Below, one piece after another: positions 33,642-41,586 of a DNA stretch of 64,000 bases. Location of the stretch: contig NZ_CP009438.1 in the NCBI RefSeq assembly GCF_000761215.1, forward strand, positions 1,178,001 through 1,242,000, read 5' to 3'. Within the stretch, counting starts at the first letter, position 1. Every line of letters starts with the position of its first letter. The position numbers and the translations under genes are program-made. Below the pieces are notes generated by a model. The model made no database searches. It was not told the DNA's origin and saw only the letters and a list, made by a program, of their open reading frames with translations. The DNA comes from Streptomyces glaucescens. Its GTDB lineage: Bacteria > Actinomycetota > Actinomycetes > Streptomycetales > Streptomycetaceae.

Positions 33642-34448
33642 CGGTACGGCGTCCTCGTCGCGGACGGGCCGGGCATCGCCGGTGAAGGCCCGCAGCGCGC
33701 TCCCGTGCTCGACCCGGGCGGGGAAGGCGTCGGCGGCGGTGAGCCGGGTCAGCGCGGCGATGCCGACCGGACGGTGCGCGGCGACCAGCACCGCGTTGCC
33801 GAACCGGCGGCCCCGCAGTACGGCCGGTTCGGCGATCAGCGCGAGTTCCGCGAAGACCGCCGCGAAGGTGGCGAGCTGGGAGCGGAGGAAGGCGAAGGGC
33901 GCCGCGTCGGCGAGGTTCGCCAGGTAGACGCCGTCCGCGCGCAGCACCCGCTCGGCCTCCCGGGCGTAGGCGAGGGAGGTCAGGTGCGCGGGCACCCGGG
34001 AGCCGCCGAACACGTCGGCGACGAGGACGTCCGCGCTGTCGTCGGGGGCACCGGCCAGCCAGTCCCGGGCGTCGGCCGCGTGCAGCGCGATGCCGGCGCC
34101 GGCCGGGAGGGGCAGGTGTTCGACGACGAGGTCCAGCAGCGCCCGGTCGGCCTCGACGACGTCCTGCCGGGAGCCGGGCCGGGTCGCCGCCACGTACCGG
34201 GGCAGGGTCAGCGCCCCGCCGCCGAGGTGCAGCACGTCCAGCGCCCGTTCCGGCTCCGCGAGGGTGTCGAGCACGTGCCCGAGCCGCCGGGCGTACTCGA
34301 ACTCCAGGTGCGCCGGCTCGTCGAGGTCCACGTACGACTGGGGCGCTCCGTCCACGGTGAGCAGCCAGGCCCGCTCCCGGTCCACGTCGGGCATCAGCTT
34401 GGCCGTCCCCTGATCGACGGACCGGCTGACGGGTATGGGCTCGTTCAC
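33603..34448 (-). CDS. Spermidine-synthase-like methyltransferase-fold protein
   Basis: 281 aa. It has the Rossmann core of the polyamine synthase family: VLHLGGGALTLPRYVAATRPG, VVEADRALLDLVVEHLPL, DARDWLAGAPDDSADVLVADVFGGSRVPAHLTS. In true spermidine synthases the last motif contains the aminopropyl-transfer Asp with a Tyr-rich gate; here D-V-F-G-G is retained but the polyamine-binding residues are unclear, so the function may differ. GTG 34448 is the likely start. The 3' end overlaps the MFS gene by 39 bp on the opposite strand. Confidence 0.8.
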   Translation of the reverse strand: MNEPIPVSRSVDQGTAKLMPDVDRERAWLLTVDGAPQSYVDLDEPAHLEFEYARRLGHVLDTLAEPERALDVLHLGGGALTLPRYVAATRPGSRQDVVEADRALLDLVVEHLPLPAGAGIALHAADARDWLAGAPDDSADVLVADVFGGSRVPAHLTSLAYAREAERVLRADGVYLANLADAAPFAFLRSQLATFAAVFAELALIAEPAVLRGRRFGNAVLVAAHRPVGIAALTRLTAADAFPARVEHGSALRAFTGDARPVRDEDAVPSPEPPDGAFGIG

Positions 34449-34507
34449 GGGTCCATTGTGCCGGTGGCCGCGGCCCGCCCCACGCCGCCGGGCCGCCTGC
34501 GGGGGCG

Positions 34508-34554
34508 GGGTGGCGCCCGCCGGCCGGCCCGGCGCCGGAAGGCGGGCGCCACCC
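34508..34554 (-). terminator. Strong terminator after tuf3
   Basis: A perfect 14-bp stem (34508-34521 with 34541-34554) around a 19-base GC-rich loop, 5 bases past the tuf3 stop. Confidence 0.8.
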
Positions 34555-34559
34555 GTCGT

Positions 34560-35729
34560 TCAGCCGACGGTGGTCACCGTGCCCGCGCCGACCGTGCGTC
34601 CGCCCTCGCGGACGGCGAAGCCGAGGCCCGGCTCCAGCGGCACCTCGCGGTCCAGCTCCACCGTCACGGTGACGGTGTCGCCGGGGCGGGCGACCGCGGT
34701 GTCGCCGAGGTCGACGGTGCCGGCCACGTCGGCGGTGCGGAGGTAGAACTGCGGCCGGTAGCCGGTGGCCACCGGTGTCGTCCGGCCGCCCTCGCGGGCC
34801 GACAGGACGTACACCCGCGCGGTGAAGCGCCGGCGGGGCGCGACGCTGCCGGGCGCGGCGACGACGTGCCCGCGCCGGACCGCGTCGCGGGGCACGCCGC
34901 GCAGCAGCAGGGCCACGTTGTCCCCGGCCTGCGCCTCCTCCATCGGCTTGCCGAACGTCTCCAGGCCGGTGACGACCGACTGCACGCCGGCCCCCGGCAC
35001 CTCGACCCGGTCGCCGAGCCGGACCGTGCCCCGCTCGACGGCGCCGGTGACGACGGTGCCGCGGCCGGTGATGGTCAGCACGTTCTCCACGGGCAGCAGG
35101 AACGGTGCGTCCAGGTACCGCTCGGGCAGGGGCACATAGGTGTCCACCGCGTCGAGCAGCGCCTCGACGGACGCCGTCCAGCGCGGGTCGCCCTCCAGTG
35201 CCCTCAGCCCGGAGACGCGGACGACCGGGACGGAGTCGCCGCCGTAGCCGTGCGCGGTGAGCAGGTCGCGGACCTCCAGTTCGACCAGGTCGATCAGCTC
35301 CTCGTCGCCCGCGTCCGCCTTGTTCAGGGCGACGACGACGTGGTCGACGCCCACCTGCCGGGCGAGCAGCACGTGCTCCGCGGTCTGCGGCATGATCCCG
35401 TCGAGCGCGGAGACGACGAGGATCGCCCCGTCGAGCTGGGCCGCGCCGGTGACCATGTTCTTCACGTAGTCGGCGTGGCCGGGCATGTCGACGTGCGCGT
35501 AGTGCCGGGTGTCGGTCTCGTACTCGACGTGCGCGATGTTGATGGTGATGCCCCGCGCCGCCTCCTCCGGGGCGCGGTCGATGCGGTCGGACGGCACGAA
35601 CGTGCCGGTGCCGCGCTCGGCGAGGACCTTGGTGATGGCGGCGGTCAGGGTGGTCTTGCCGTGGTCGACGTGGCCCATGGTGCCGATGTTGAGGTGCGGT
35701 TTGGTGCGGACGTACGCCGTCTTGGACAT
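34560..35729 (-). CDS. tuf3: Second elongation factor Tu (EF-Tu3 type)
   Basis: 389 aa translational GTPase. G1 GHVDHGKT (19-26), G2 RGITIN (59-64), G3 DMPGHAD (81-87), G4 NKAD (136-139) and the EF-Tu signature are present, followed by domains 2 and 3 with [12 protein letters not shown] and [10 protein letters not shown]. It is clearly diverged from a housekeeping EF-Tu: G3 has Met where DCPGH is usual, and the region after G2 is altered. In S. coelicolor and S. ramocissimus a divergent tuf3 is a minor, stress- or stringent-response-linked copy, and I assign this gene to it. It is alone, not in a rps/fus operon. GAGG precedes ATG 35729; a strong terminator follows. Confidence 0.92.
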   Translation of the reverse strand: MSKTAYVRTKPHLNIGTMGHVDHGKTTLTAAITKVLAERGTGTFVPSDRIDRAPEEAARGITINIAHVEYETDTRHYAHVDMPGHADYVKNMVTGAAQLDGAILVVSALDGIMPQTAEHVLLARQVGVDHVVVALNKADAGDEELIDLVELEVRDLLTAHGYGGDSVPVVRVSGLRALEGDPRWTASVEALLDAVDTYVPLPERYLDAPFLLPVENVLTITGRGTVVTGAVERGTVRLGDRVEVPGAGVQSVVTGLETFGKPMEEAQAGDNVALLLRGVPRDAVRRGHVVAAPGSVAPRRRFTARVYVLSAREGGRTTPVATGYRPQFYLRTADVAGTVDLGDTAVARPGDTVTVTVELDREVPLEPGLGFAVREGGRTVGAGTVTTVG

Positions 35730-35778
35730 GGCGGTACCTCGACGTCTCTGCGGAGCGGGCTCCGCGCCGGAGGAAGGG

Positions 35779-35817
35779 GGACCCCGAGGACTGGCCGACC
35801 CTCCCCCTGCGGGGTCC
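35779..35817 (-). other. Inverted repeat in tuf3 upstream region
   Basis: GGACCCCG (35779-35786) and CGGGGTCC (35810-35817) pair perfectly across 23 bases, 50-88 bases upstream of the tuf3 start. It could be a leader hairpin or operator. Confidence 0.4.
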
Positions 35818-36055
35818 GCCGGACGATCCGGAGAGGGTCAGCTTCGGGCGCCGTCGACGGCGGCCGGGAAGAGGGGCACGGCAGCCTTCGGGGCATCCGC
35901 GACCGCGGACGCTGCGAGAAGGAAGGCGTACCGGAACATGACGCAGATCATTGCCGACGCGTCGTCCCACGTCGAACGGTTTTCCGGGGGCCGGACGGGC
36001 CGTCGGGCGGAGGCGGTTGCGGCGATCACGCCCCTTCGTCGGTTAGTGTCGCCGG
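35818..36055. other. Divergent spacer between tuf3 and TVP38 gene
   Basis: Together with the hairpin this is a 326-base gap. It should hold both promoters. TTAGTG at 36043-36048 is a plausible -10, 7 bases before ATG 36056 (leaderless). A 33-codon open frame on the minus strand (35939 to 35838) has no ribosome-binding site and is not called. Confidence 0.4.
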
Positions 36056-36823
36056 ATGCTCGATGCCACCACCCGCTCTGGGGGCACCGCCACGGCCACT
36101 CCCCTGGCCGCCGCCTCGGATCTCGCCGTCGCCGTCCCCGCGCCCGCCGGTCTCCCGGCGCGCTGCGCGCGCGTGCTGCTCTCTCCCTGGGCCCGTTTCT
36201 CGCTGCTCGTCGCGCTGCTCGTGGCCGCCGCGACGTCGGTGCTGCTGTTCGAGCCGCAGCGGCTGCTCGCGCACGGCTGGCCGCCGCAGCTGAGCGGCGC
36301 CGCGGCGGCGCTGGTGTTCGCCCTGGCGTACGGCCTGTGCACGGTGGCGTTCGTGCCCCGGCCGCTGCTGAACCTGGCGGCGGGCGCACTGTTCGGCTCG
36401 CAGCTGGGCCTCGGCGCGGCGGTGGGCGGCACGGTGCTCGGCGCGGGGCTGGCCTTCGGGCTGGGGCGGCTGCTGGGGCAGGACGCGCTGCGTCCGCTGC
36501 TGCGCGGCCGGGTGCTCACGGCCGTGGACGGGCAGCTGAGCCGGCACGGCTTCCGCTCGATGCTGGCGGTGCGGCTGTTCCCCGGGGTGCCGTTCTCGGC
36601 GGCGAACTACTGCGCCGCCGTGTCCCGGATGGGCTGGCTGCCGTTCCTGCTCGCGACGGCGCTCGGTTCGGTGCCGAACACCGCCGCGTACGTCGTGGCG
36701 GGCGCCCGGGCCTCGACGCCCACCTCGCCGGCCTTCCTGATCGCCATGGGCTGTATCGCGCTGCCGGCGCTGGCCGGTGCGGTGGTGGCCTGGCGCAAGC
36801 GCCACCACCTGCGGACCCGCTGA
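36056..36823 (+). CDS. TVP38/TMEM64 family membrane protein
   Basis: 255 aa with about six membrane helices and the VTT-domain pattern: FVPRPLLNLAAGALFGSQLGLGAAVGGTVLGAGLAFGLGRLLG and later FRSMLAVRLFPGVPFSAANYCAAVSRMGWLPFLLATALGSVPN. It is distantly related to DedA proteins and may act in lipid scrambling or transport (inference from superfamily). ATG 36056 follows a -10-like hexamer at leaderless distance. The stop is 4 bases from the convergent thiolase stop. Confidence 0.87.
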   Translation: MLDATTRSGGTATATPLAAASDLAVAVPAPAGLPARCARVLLSPWARFSLLVALLVAAATSVLLFEPQRLLAHGWPPQLSGAAAALVFALAYGLCTVAFVPRPLLNLAAGALFGSQLGLGAAVGGTVLGAGLAFGLGRLLGQDALRPLLRGRVLTAVDGQLSRHGFRSMLAVRLFPGVPFSAANYCAAVSRMGWLPFLLATALGSVPNTAAYVVAGARASTPTSPAFLIAMGCIALPALAGAVVAWRKRHHLRTR

Positions 36824-36827
36824 CCCG

Positions 36828-37997
36828 TCAGACACCTTCCAGGATCATGGCGTTGGCGAGTCCGCCCGCCTCGCACATGGTCTGCAGGGCGTAGCGGGCG
36901 CCCCGCGCGCGCATGGCGTGCACGAGGGTGGTGGTGAGCCGGGTGCCGCTGGCGCCCAGCGGGTGGCCGAGGGCGATGGCGCCGCCGTGCGCGTTGACCT
37001 TGGCGGGGTCGGCGCCGGTCTCCTGCTGCCAGGCGAGCACCACGCTGGAGAACGCCTCGTTGACCTCGAACAGGTCGATGTCGTCGAGCCTGAGGCGGGC
37101 CCTGCGCAGCACCTTCTCGGTGGCCGGGACGACCCCGGTGAGCATCAGCAGCGGGTCGGACCCGGTGACGGCGAAGCTGTGCAGCCGGGCCAGCGGGCGC
37201 AGTCCGAGGCGGGCCGCGGTCTCGCTCGACGTGATGAGCACGGCGGAGGCGCCGTCGTTGAGGGGGCTGGCGTTGCCCGCGGTGACGTTCCACTCGATCT
37301 GCGGGAAGCGCTCGGCGAACCCGGGGTCGTAGTAGGCGGGCTTGAGGCCGGCCAGGGTCTCCGGGGTGCTGGACGGCCGTACGCACTCGTCACGCGTGAC
37401 CCCGTCCAGGGGGGCCACCTCGGCGTCGAACAGCCCCTGCTCCCAGGCGGTGGCCGCCTTGTGGTGCGAGGAGACGGCGAAGGCGTCCATCTGCTCCCGG
37501 GTGACCGACCACTTGGCCGCGATCAGCTCGGCGCTGATGCCCTGGGGGACGAGGCCCTCGGGGTAGCGCTCGGCGACGCCGGGACCGAAGGGGTCCTTGC
37601 CGGGCGGCACGTTGGACCACATGGGCACCCGGCTCATCGACTCGACGCCGCAGGCGACGACGAGGTCGTAGGCGCCGGAGAGGACGCCCTGGGCGGCGAA
37701 GTGCACGGCCTGCTGGGAGGAGCCGCATTGGCGGTCGACGGTGGTCGCCGGGACCGACTCGGGGAAGCCCGCCGACAGCACGGCGTAACGCGTGGTGTTC
37801 ATGGCCTGCTCGCCGACCTGGTCGACGGTGCCGCCGATGACGTCGTCGATGAGCGCGGGGTCGACACCTGAGCGCTCGACGAGGGTGCGCAGGGTGTGGG
37901 CGAGGAGTTCGACGGGGTGGACGTGGGCGAGGGAGCCGCCTGGCTTGCCCTTGCCGATGGGGGTGCGTACGGCTTCGACGATGACTGCGTCGCGCAT
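36828..37997 (-). CDS. Thiolase (acetyl-CoA C-acyltransferase)
   Basis: 389 aa. The nucleophilic Cys91 is in DRQCGSSQQA, His345 in GHPLGASG, and the second active-site Cys375 in TMCEAGGLANA, giving a complete thiolase triad. The N-terminus RDAVIVEAVRTPIGKGKPGG is canonical. It performs the last step of beta-oxidation or the reverse condensation of acyl-CoAs in the cytosol. AAGGAGG precedes ATG 37997. It is divergent from an HxlR regulator 138 bp away with a palindromic site between them, so expression is probably controlled by that protein. Confidence 0.93.
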   Translation of the reverse strand: MRDAVIVEAVRTPIGKGKPGGSLAHVHPVELLAHTLRTLVERSGVDPALIDDVIGGTVDQVGEQAMNTTRYAVLSAGFPESVPATTVDRQCGSSQQAVHFAAQGVLSGAYDLVVACGVESMSRVPMWSNVPPGKDPFGPGVAERYPEGLVPQGISAELIAAKWSVTREQMDAFAVSSHHKAATAWEQGLFDAEVAPLDGVTRDECVRPSSTPETLAGLKPAYYDPGFAERFPQIEWNVTAGNASPLNDGASAVLITSSETAARLGLRPLARLHSFAVTGSDPLLMLTGVVPATEKVLRRARLRLDDIDLFEVNEAFSSVVLAWQQETGADPAKVNAHGGAIALGHPLGASGTRLTTTLVHAMRARGARYALQTMCEAGGLANAMILEGV

Positions 37998-38064
37998 GGT
38001 GCGGGCCTCCTTGGCCGCCGTGGCGAGGGCGGGCGCGCCGGCCGGCCCTCCGGCTCCTGTACCA

Positions 38065-38087
38065 GTGAGTAGGAAATCCGAACTCAC
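38065..38087. promoter_or_regulatory. Candidate HxlR operator
   Basis: GTGAGT (38065-38070) and ACTCAC (38082-38087) make a perfect 6-bp inverted repeat with an 11-base spacer in the thiolase/HxlR divergent gap. It lies about 35 bases upstream of the HxlR -10 (TAGACT, 38123-38128). Confidence 0.6.
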
Positions 38088-38122
38088 CATAGCCGCGGGA
38101 GTTGGAAAAGCAAACCCTCGCC

Positions 38123-38136
38123 TAGACTGGAGCCCA
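38123..38136 (+). promoter_or_regulatory. -10 of HxlR gene
   Basis: TAGACT at 38123-38128 with TTGGAA at 38102-38107 (15-base spacer) gives a reasonable promoter; ATG follows 7 bases after the -10. Confidence 0.45.
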
Positions 38137-38606
38137 TGGCCGTCTCCAAGGACCCCCGCCCCTGCTCGATCGCCGACGCCCTGGCGCTCGTCGGCGAGAA
38201 GTACTCCCTGCTCGTCGTGCGGGAGGTGTGTCTCGGCAACGGCCGCTTCGACCAGCTGGTGCGCAACATCGGCGCCCCGCGCGACATCCTGGCCACGCGG
38301 CTGCGCCGGCTCGTCGACGCCGGGGTCCTCACCAAGCGGGCCTACAGCGAGCGCCCGCAGCGCTTCGAGTACCGGCCGACCCAGGCGGGCCTCGAACTGG
38401 TCCCGGTGCTGCTCACCCTCATGGAGTGGGGCAACCGCCACCTGCGCCCCGACGGCGACCGGCCCATGGTCCACGAGCACACCTGCGGCCACGAGCTGGT
38501 CCCGGTCGTCACCTGCCAGGCCTGCGGTGAGCCCGTCCACCACCAGGACCTGACACCCCGTCCGCAGTCACCGGGCTGGACCGTGGCGGGCCCGACGGCG
38601 GCCTGA
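38136..38606 (+). CDS. HxlR-family transcriptional regulator
   Basis: 156 aa. The winged helix matches HxlR: CSIADALALVGEKYSLLVVREVCLGNGRFDQLVRNIGAPRDILATRLRRLVDAGVL, then YRPTQAGLELVPVLLTLMEWGNRHL. The C-terminal tail has CGHELVPVVTCQACGEPVHHQ, a zinc-ribbon-like Cys/His cluster seen in some actinobacterial HxlR proteins. It may sense redox state, aldehydes or a ligand. The divergent thiolase is the probable target. Confidence 0.9.
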   Translation: MAVSKDPRPCSIADALALVGEKYSLLVVREVCLGNGRFDQLVRNIGAPRDILATRLRRLVDAGVLTKRAYSERPQRFEYRPTQAGLELVPVLLTLMEWGNRHLRPDGDRPMVHEHTCGHELVPVVTCQACGEPVHHQDLTPRPQSPGWTVAGPTAA

Positions 38607-38824
38607 CGGCACACCGGGAAGCACACCTTCGGACGCCGGCGGACGGCAGGCCGCGCGGGGCAGCCCGCGCGGGGCAGCGGACGGCCGGGATCACCGTCCC
38701 GCCCCCGGCGCCGGTGCCGACCCGCAGACGGCCGTTCCCCCAGGGCCCCCCGCATCCCCGCCCGCGCGGTCGGGCGGTACTCCTCGTCCCGCGATGGCGC
38801 CACACCTCTTCACGGCCACCGTTC
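38607..38824. other. Spacer after HxlR gene
   Basis: About 220 bases between the HxlR stop and the repeat block. No gene, promoter or convincing terminator was seen. Several frames are open because of GC bias but lack coding character. Confidence 0.4.
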
Positions 38825-39080
38825 GCGCCCGGCCGGTCATGGGCCCCCAGCCGCGTCCGGCCGGCCGTACGCCGACAGCCGCGCCCGGCCGGTCGTGCAC
38901 CGTCAGCCGTGCCCGGCCGGTCGTGCGCCGGCACCCGCGTCCAACCGGTCATGGACGCGCCCAAACCGCGCCCCAGCCGGCCGTACGCCGTCAGCCGCGC
39001 CCGGCCGGTCGTACGGCGACACCCGCGTCCAACCGGTCATGGACGCCCAACCGCGCCCCGGCCGGCCGTACGCCGTCAGC
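38825..39080. repeat. Composite tandem repeat, 88-bp and about 30-bp units
   Basis: Two 80-90 bp copies (from about 38911 and 38999, period 88) share long stretches such as ACCCGCGTCCAACCGGTCAT. They are preceded by shorter units built on GCCCGGCCGGTCGT. The block fills most of the 519-bp convergent gap between the HxlR and PmoA-like genes. Confidence 0.75.
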
Positions 39081-39125
39081 CCGGAGGCGGCGGTCCGGCC
39101 GGGCGTCCCCGGAGGCGGGCGGCGT

Positions 39126-40052
39126 TCACCAGGGGTGCGAGTCCAGGTACGCGGCGATCTGCGCCCGCTGCCAGGCGCCGTCGGCCACCACGACCCGGTA
39201 GCGGCGCGTGAGCGTGTCGCCGGGCGCCAGTTCCAGTTCGTCGAAGAACGCCCAGGAGGGCGCGACGGCCGCGAACGGGTCGTTGCGCACGAACCAGTGG
39301 GCGGGGTGGGCCCCCTCCGTCCCGGCGTGGTCGTTCTCGGGGGCGTGCGCGAAGACCAGGGTGGCGTGGCCGTCCACGCCGTCGTGCTCGCCGGTGTAGG
39401 CCAGCCAGGGCGCCTGCGTGCCCATCAGTCCGGGGCCCTCGCCGTCCGGGCCGGTGATCCGCCCGTCACGGAAGGCGCGCGGCCCGCGCCAGAACAGGCC
39501 GGTGTAGCCCGCCCGTTCCCGCCCGGCGGTGGTGGGGCTGCCGAACAGCAGCGGCTCGGCGCGCCGGTTGGTGATGGCGCTGGTCCAGGTCAGCGCCCAC
39601 GAGCCGCCGGTCGGGTCGACGTCGTGCACCTCGATCCGCCGTCGCTCGTCGGCCCACGGTTCCCCGCTGTGCGGGTGCCAGGTCAGCCGCTCGGCGATCA
39701 CCGCGCGGTCGCCGTCCGCGGAGACGTCGTCGAACGCCGCGTGCGCCATCGAGCCGATCCGCTCGGGCAGCGCCAGGTAACCCTCCCCGTGGACGTAGGA
39801 GTTGCCGCCCCACAGGTTGGCCCCCGACAGGTGGGAGGCGGTCAGCTGGAGGCCCTTGTGCCAGCGGTGGTCGTGGGGCCGGTAGCCGGTGACGACCGCG
39901 CCGGACAGGGTCCGCAGCGGGTGCAGGTACGGCTTCGGCGCCTCCCAGGCCGACTCGGGCCGGTAGACGTAGGCGAGCAGGCCGACGCCGGAGCGCGGCT
40001 CGGTCACGGTGATCCGGTCGCCGTGCGTGTGGGTGACGCGCAGCGCGGTCAC
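39126..40052 (-). CDS. PmoA-like (DUF6807) family protein
   Basis: 308 aa. It opens with LRVTHTHGDRITVTEPRSGVGLLAYVYRP and contains PYLHPLRTLSGAVVTGYRPHDHRWHKGLQLTASHLSGANLWGG, the His-rich hallmark of the DUF6807/PmoA-like family (all-beta, galactose-mutarotase-like). Members occur beside Gfo/Idh oxidoreductases and sugar transport genes. The name PmoA is a database label and does not imply methane oxidation. The GTG at 40052 overlaps the upstream oxidoreductase stop by 4 bases (GTGA), so the two are translationally coupled. Role in sugar or glycoside catabolism is inferred. Confidence 0.85.
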   Translation of the reverse strand: MTALRVTHTHGDRITVTEPRSGVGLLAYVYRPESAWEAPKPYLHPLRTLSGAVVTGYRPHDHRWHKGLQLTASHLSGANLWGGNSYVHGEGYLALPERIGSMAHAAFDDVSADGDRAVIAERLTWHPHSGEPWADERRRIEVHDVDPTGGSWALTWTSAITNRRAEPLLFGSPTTAGRERAGYTGLFWRGPRAFRDGRITGPDGEGPGLMGTQAPWLAYTGEHDGVDGHATLVFAHAPENDHAGTEGAHPAHWFVRNDPFAAVAPSWAFFDELELAPGDTLTRRYRVVVADGAWQRAQIAAYLDSHPW

Positions 40053-41272
40053 GCGGGCACCTCCCGGCTGTCGTCCGCGACGGCGCGGCGGTCCCCGGCG
40101 GACGCGGGGGCGGCGGGGGACGCGCTGGGCGTGGGGAGTTCGGTGACAGCGGGCGCCCAGCCGGGGGCGCCTCCGTGCAGCTCGGTGTAGTACGGGTCGC
40201 CGGGACCGATCTCGCCCCGCCGCACGGTCGCGTCCGTGAAGGCCGACTTGTACAGCGCGGTGACCAGTTCCAGGCTCTTGCGCCCGTCCGGCCCGCTGCT
40301 GCGCGGCCGCTCCCCCGCGCGCATGCTGGCGACCAGTTCACGCAGCTGCGCGAGGTGGGAGCTGGGCACGTCCGCCCCGAAGTCCCGCCAGGCGGCGGCC
40401 TCCGCCTCGGGCACGTCCCGCGCGGGGGTGATCCGCCAGGACGCGTTGCGGTAGCCGTACAGGTGGGTCAGTTCGATCGTCGCGCGCTCGCAGTCGATCC
40501 GGATCCGGCTGACCTCGTCGGGGCTGACCACGCTGTTGACGACGGTCGCCAGCGCACCGTTCTCGAACCGCACGAGGGCGGTGGACACGTCCTCGGTCTC
40601 CACGTCGTGCACCAGCCGGCCGGCCATCGCCCGGACCTCGCTCCACGGGCCGAGCACATCGAGCAGCAGGTCGGTCTGGTGGATGCCGTGCCCCATGGCC
40701 GGGCCGCCGCCCTCGGTGCGCCAGCGTCCGCGCCAGGGCACGGCGTAGTAGGCGGTGTCGCGGTACCAGGTGGTCTGGCAGTGGGCGACCAGCGGGCGGC
40801 CGAGGGCACCGCCGGCGAGCAGCCGCCGCACGTGGGCGGCACCGGAGCCGAAGCGGTGCTGGAAGACGATGGCGGCGTACGGCCCGCCGTCCGCCCCTTC
40901 CTCCGCCTGCACGGCGTCGAAGTCGGCGAGCGAGGGCACGGGCGGCTTCTCGCACCACACCCAGGCCCCGGCGCGCAGCGCGGCGACGGTCTGCTCGCGG
41001 TGCAGGGTCGGCGGGGTGCAGACGCAGACCAGGTCGGGGCGCTGTTCGCGGAGCATGCGCGCCAGGTCGGTGTGGGCGTGCGGGATGCCGCCCTGCGCGC
41101 AGAACGCCTCGACGGCGTCCGCGTCGACGTCGACCGCCGCGACGACCTCCGTCTCGCCCTCCTCGGCGAGCGCGGCGAGGGCGGGCAGGTGCTCGCCGCG
41201 GGCGATGGCGCCGGTGCCGACGATCGCGGCGCGGACCGGGCGGCCGGCGAGGGAAGCGGTGGTGGGCGGCAT
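40049..41272 (-). CDS. Gfo/Idh/MocA family NAD(P)-dependent oxidoreductase
   Basis: 407 aa. The Rossmann N-domain has VRAAIVGTGAIARGEHLPAL, CTPPTLHREQTVAALRAGAWVWCEKPP with the conserved EKP, and a C-terminal alpha/beta domain with GGGPAMGHGIHQTDLLLDVLG, where the His/Asp of the catalytic helix lie. It likely oxidises or epimerises a sugar, polyol or inositol derivative. ATG 41272 starts the family core. The operon of this gene and the PmoA-like gene sits behind a LacI-type operator at 41333-41340. The C-terminal 25 residues are Ala/Pro-rich. Confidence 0.88.
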   Translation of the reverse strand: MPPTTASLAGRPVRAAIVGTGAIARGEHLPALAALAEEGETEVVAAVDVDADAVEAFCAQGGIPHAHTDLARMLREQRPDLVCVCTPPTLHREQTVAALRAGAWVWCEKPPVPSLADFDAVQAEEGADGGPYAAIVFQHRFGSGAAHVRRLLAGGALGRPLVAHCQTTWYRDTAYYAVPWRGRWRTEGGGPAMGHGIHQTDLLLDVLGPWSEVRAMAGRLVHDVETEDVSTALVRFENGALATVVNSVVSPDEVSRIRIDCERATIELTHLYGYRNASWRITPARDVPEAEAAAWRDFGADVPSSHLAQLRELVASMRAGERPRSSGPDGRKSLELVTALYKSAFTDATVRRGEIGPGDPYYTELHGGAPGWAPAVTELPTPSASPAAPASAGDRRAVADDSREVPA

Positions 41273-41327
41273 GGGTCTGATCAGCACTCCTCGGTCCTCG
41301 GGGTGGTGAGCCGGGACGGCACCGGTG

Positions 41328-41343
41328 ATAGCAAGCGCTTTCC
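41328..41343. promoter_or_regulatory. LacI/GalR-type operator upstream of sugar-type operon
   Basis: The AAGCGCTT core at 41333-41340 is a perfect 8-bp palindrome with the central CG typical of LacI-family sites. It lies about 60 bases before the oxidoreductase start. No LacI gene is in the window. Confidence 0.6.
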
Positions 41344-41586
41344 CTCGCGGGCAACGTAGGTGCCCGCGCACCACCCGGTCAACACCCCGGAGCGATCACC
41401 CGCGATCCTCTTCGGAATCCTGTGCCGGTCTCGTCACCTGGGGACGCTACGCTGCCCCACGACACATCTGATCACCGCGCGCGTGGGGCCGGTGTGCCCG
41501 TTCGGCACCGTCCGGCACCGCGCGCGGGGGCCGAGCACGTCTCCCGTCGTCCGTTCCACGATCGGCACTTGGACTCCGTAACTCCC
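41344..41586. other. Divergent spacer before uppP
   Basis: Part of a 314-base gap between the oxidoreductase and uppP starts. It should hold the uppP promoter. No clear promoter pair was recognised, and no gene is supported. Confidence 0.4.

Noticed and set aside
35838..35939. 33-codon open frame upstream of tuf3 on the minus strand
   Set aside because: It begins with a hydrophobic stretch and has high GC3, but no ribosome-binding site is present and GC bias makes short frames frequent.
38700..39126. Long plus-strand frames with RPVVRRHPRPTGHG-like repeats
   Set aside because: They merely translate the tandem repeat block; composition and lack of a start signal argue against coding.
39126..40052. 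Methane monooxygenase subunit from the PmoA label
   Set aside because: The PmoA-like family name is historical; the sequence is a soluble all-beta DUF6807 protein, with no membrane copper enzyme features.
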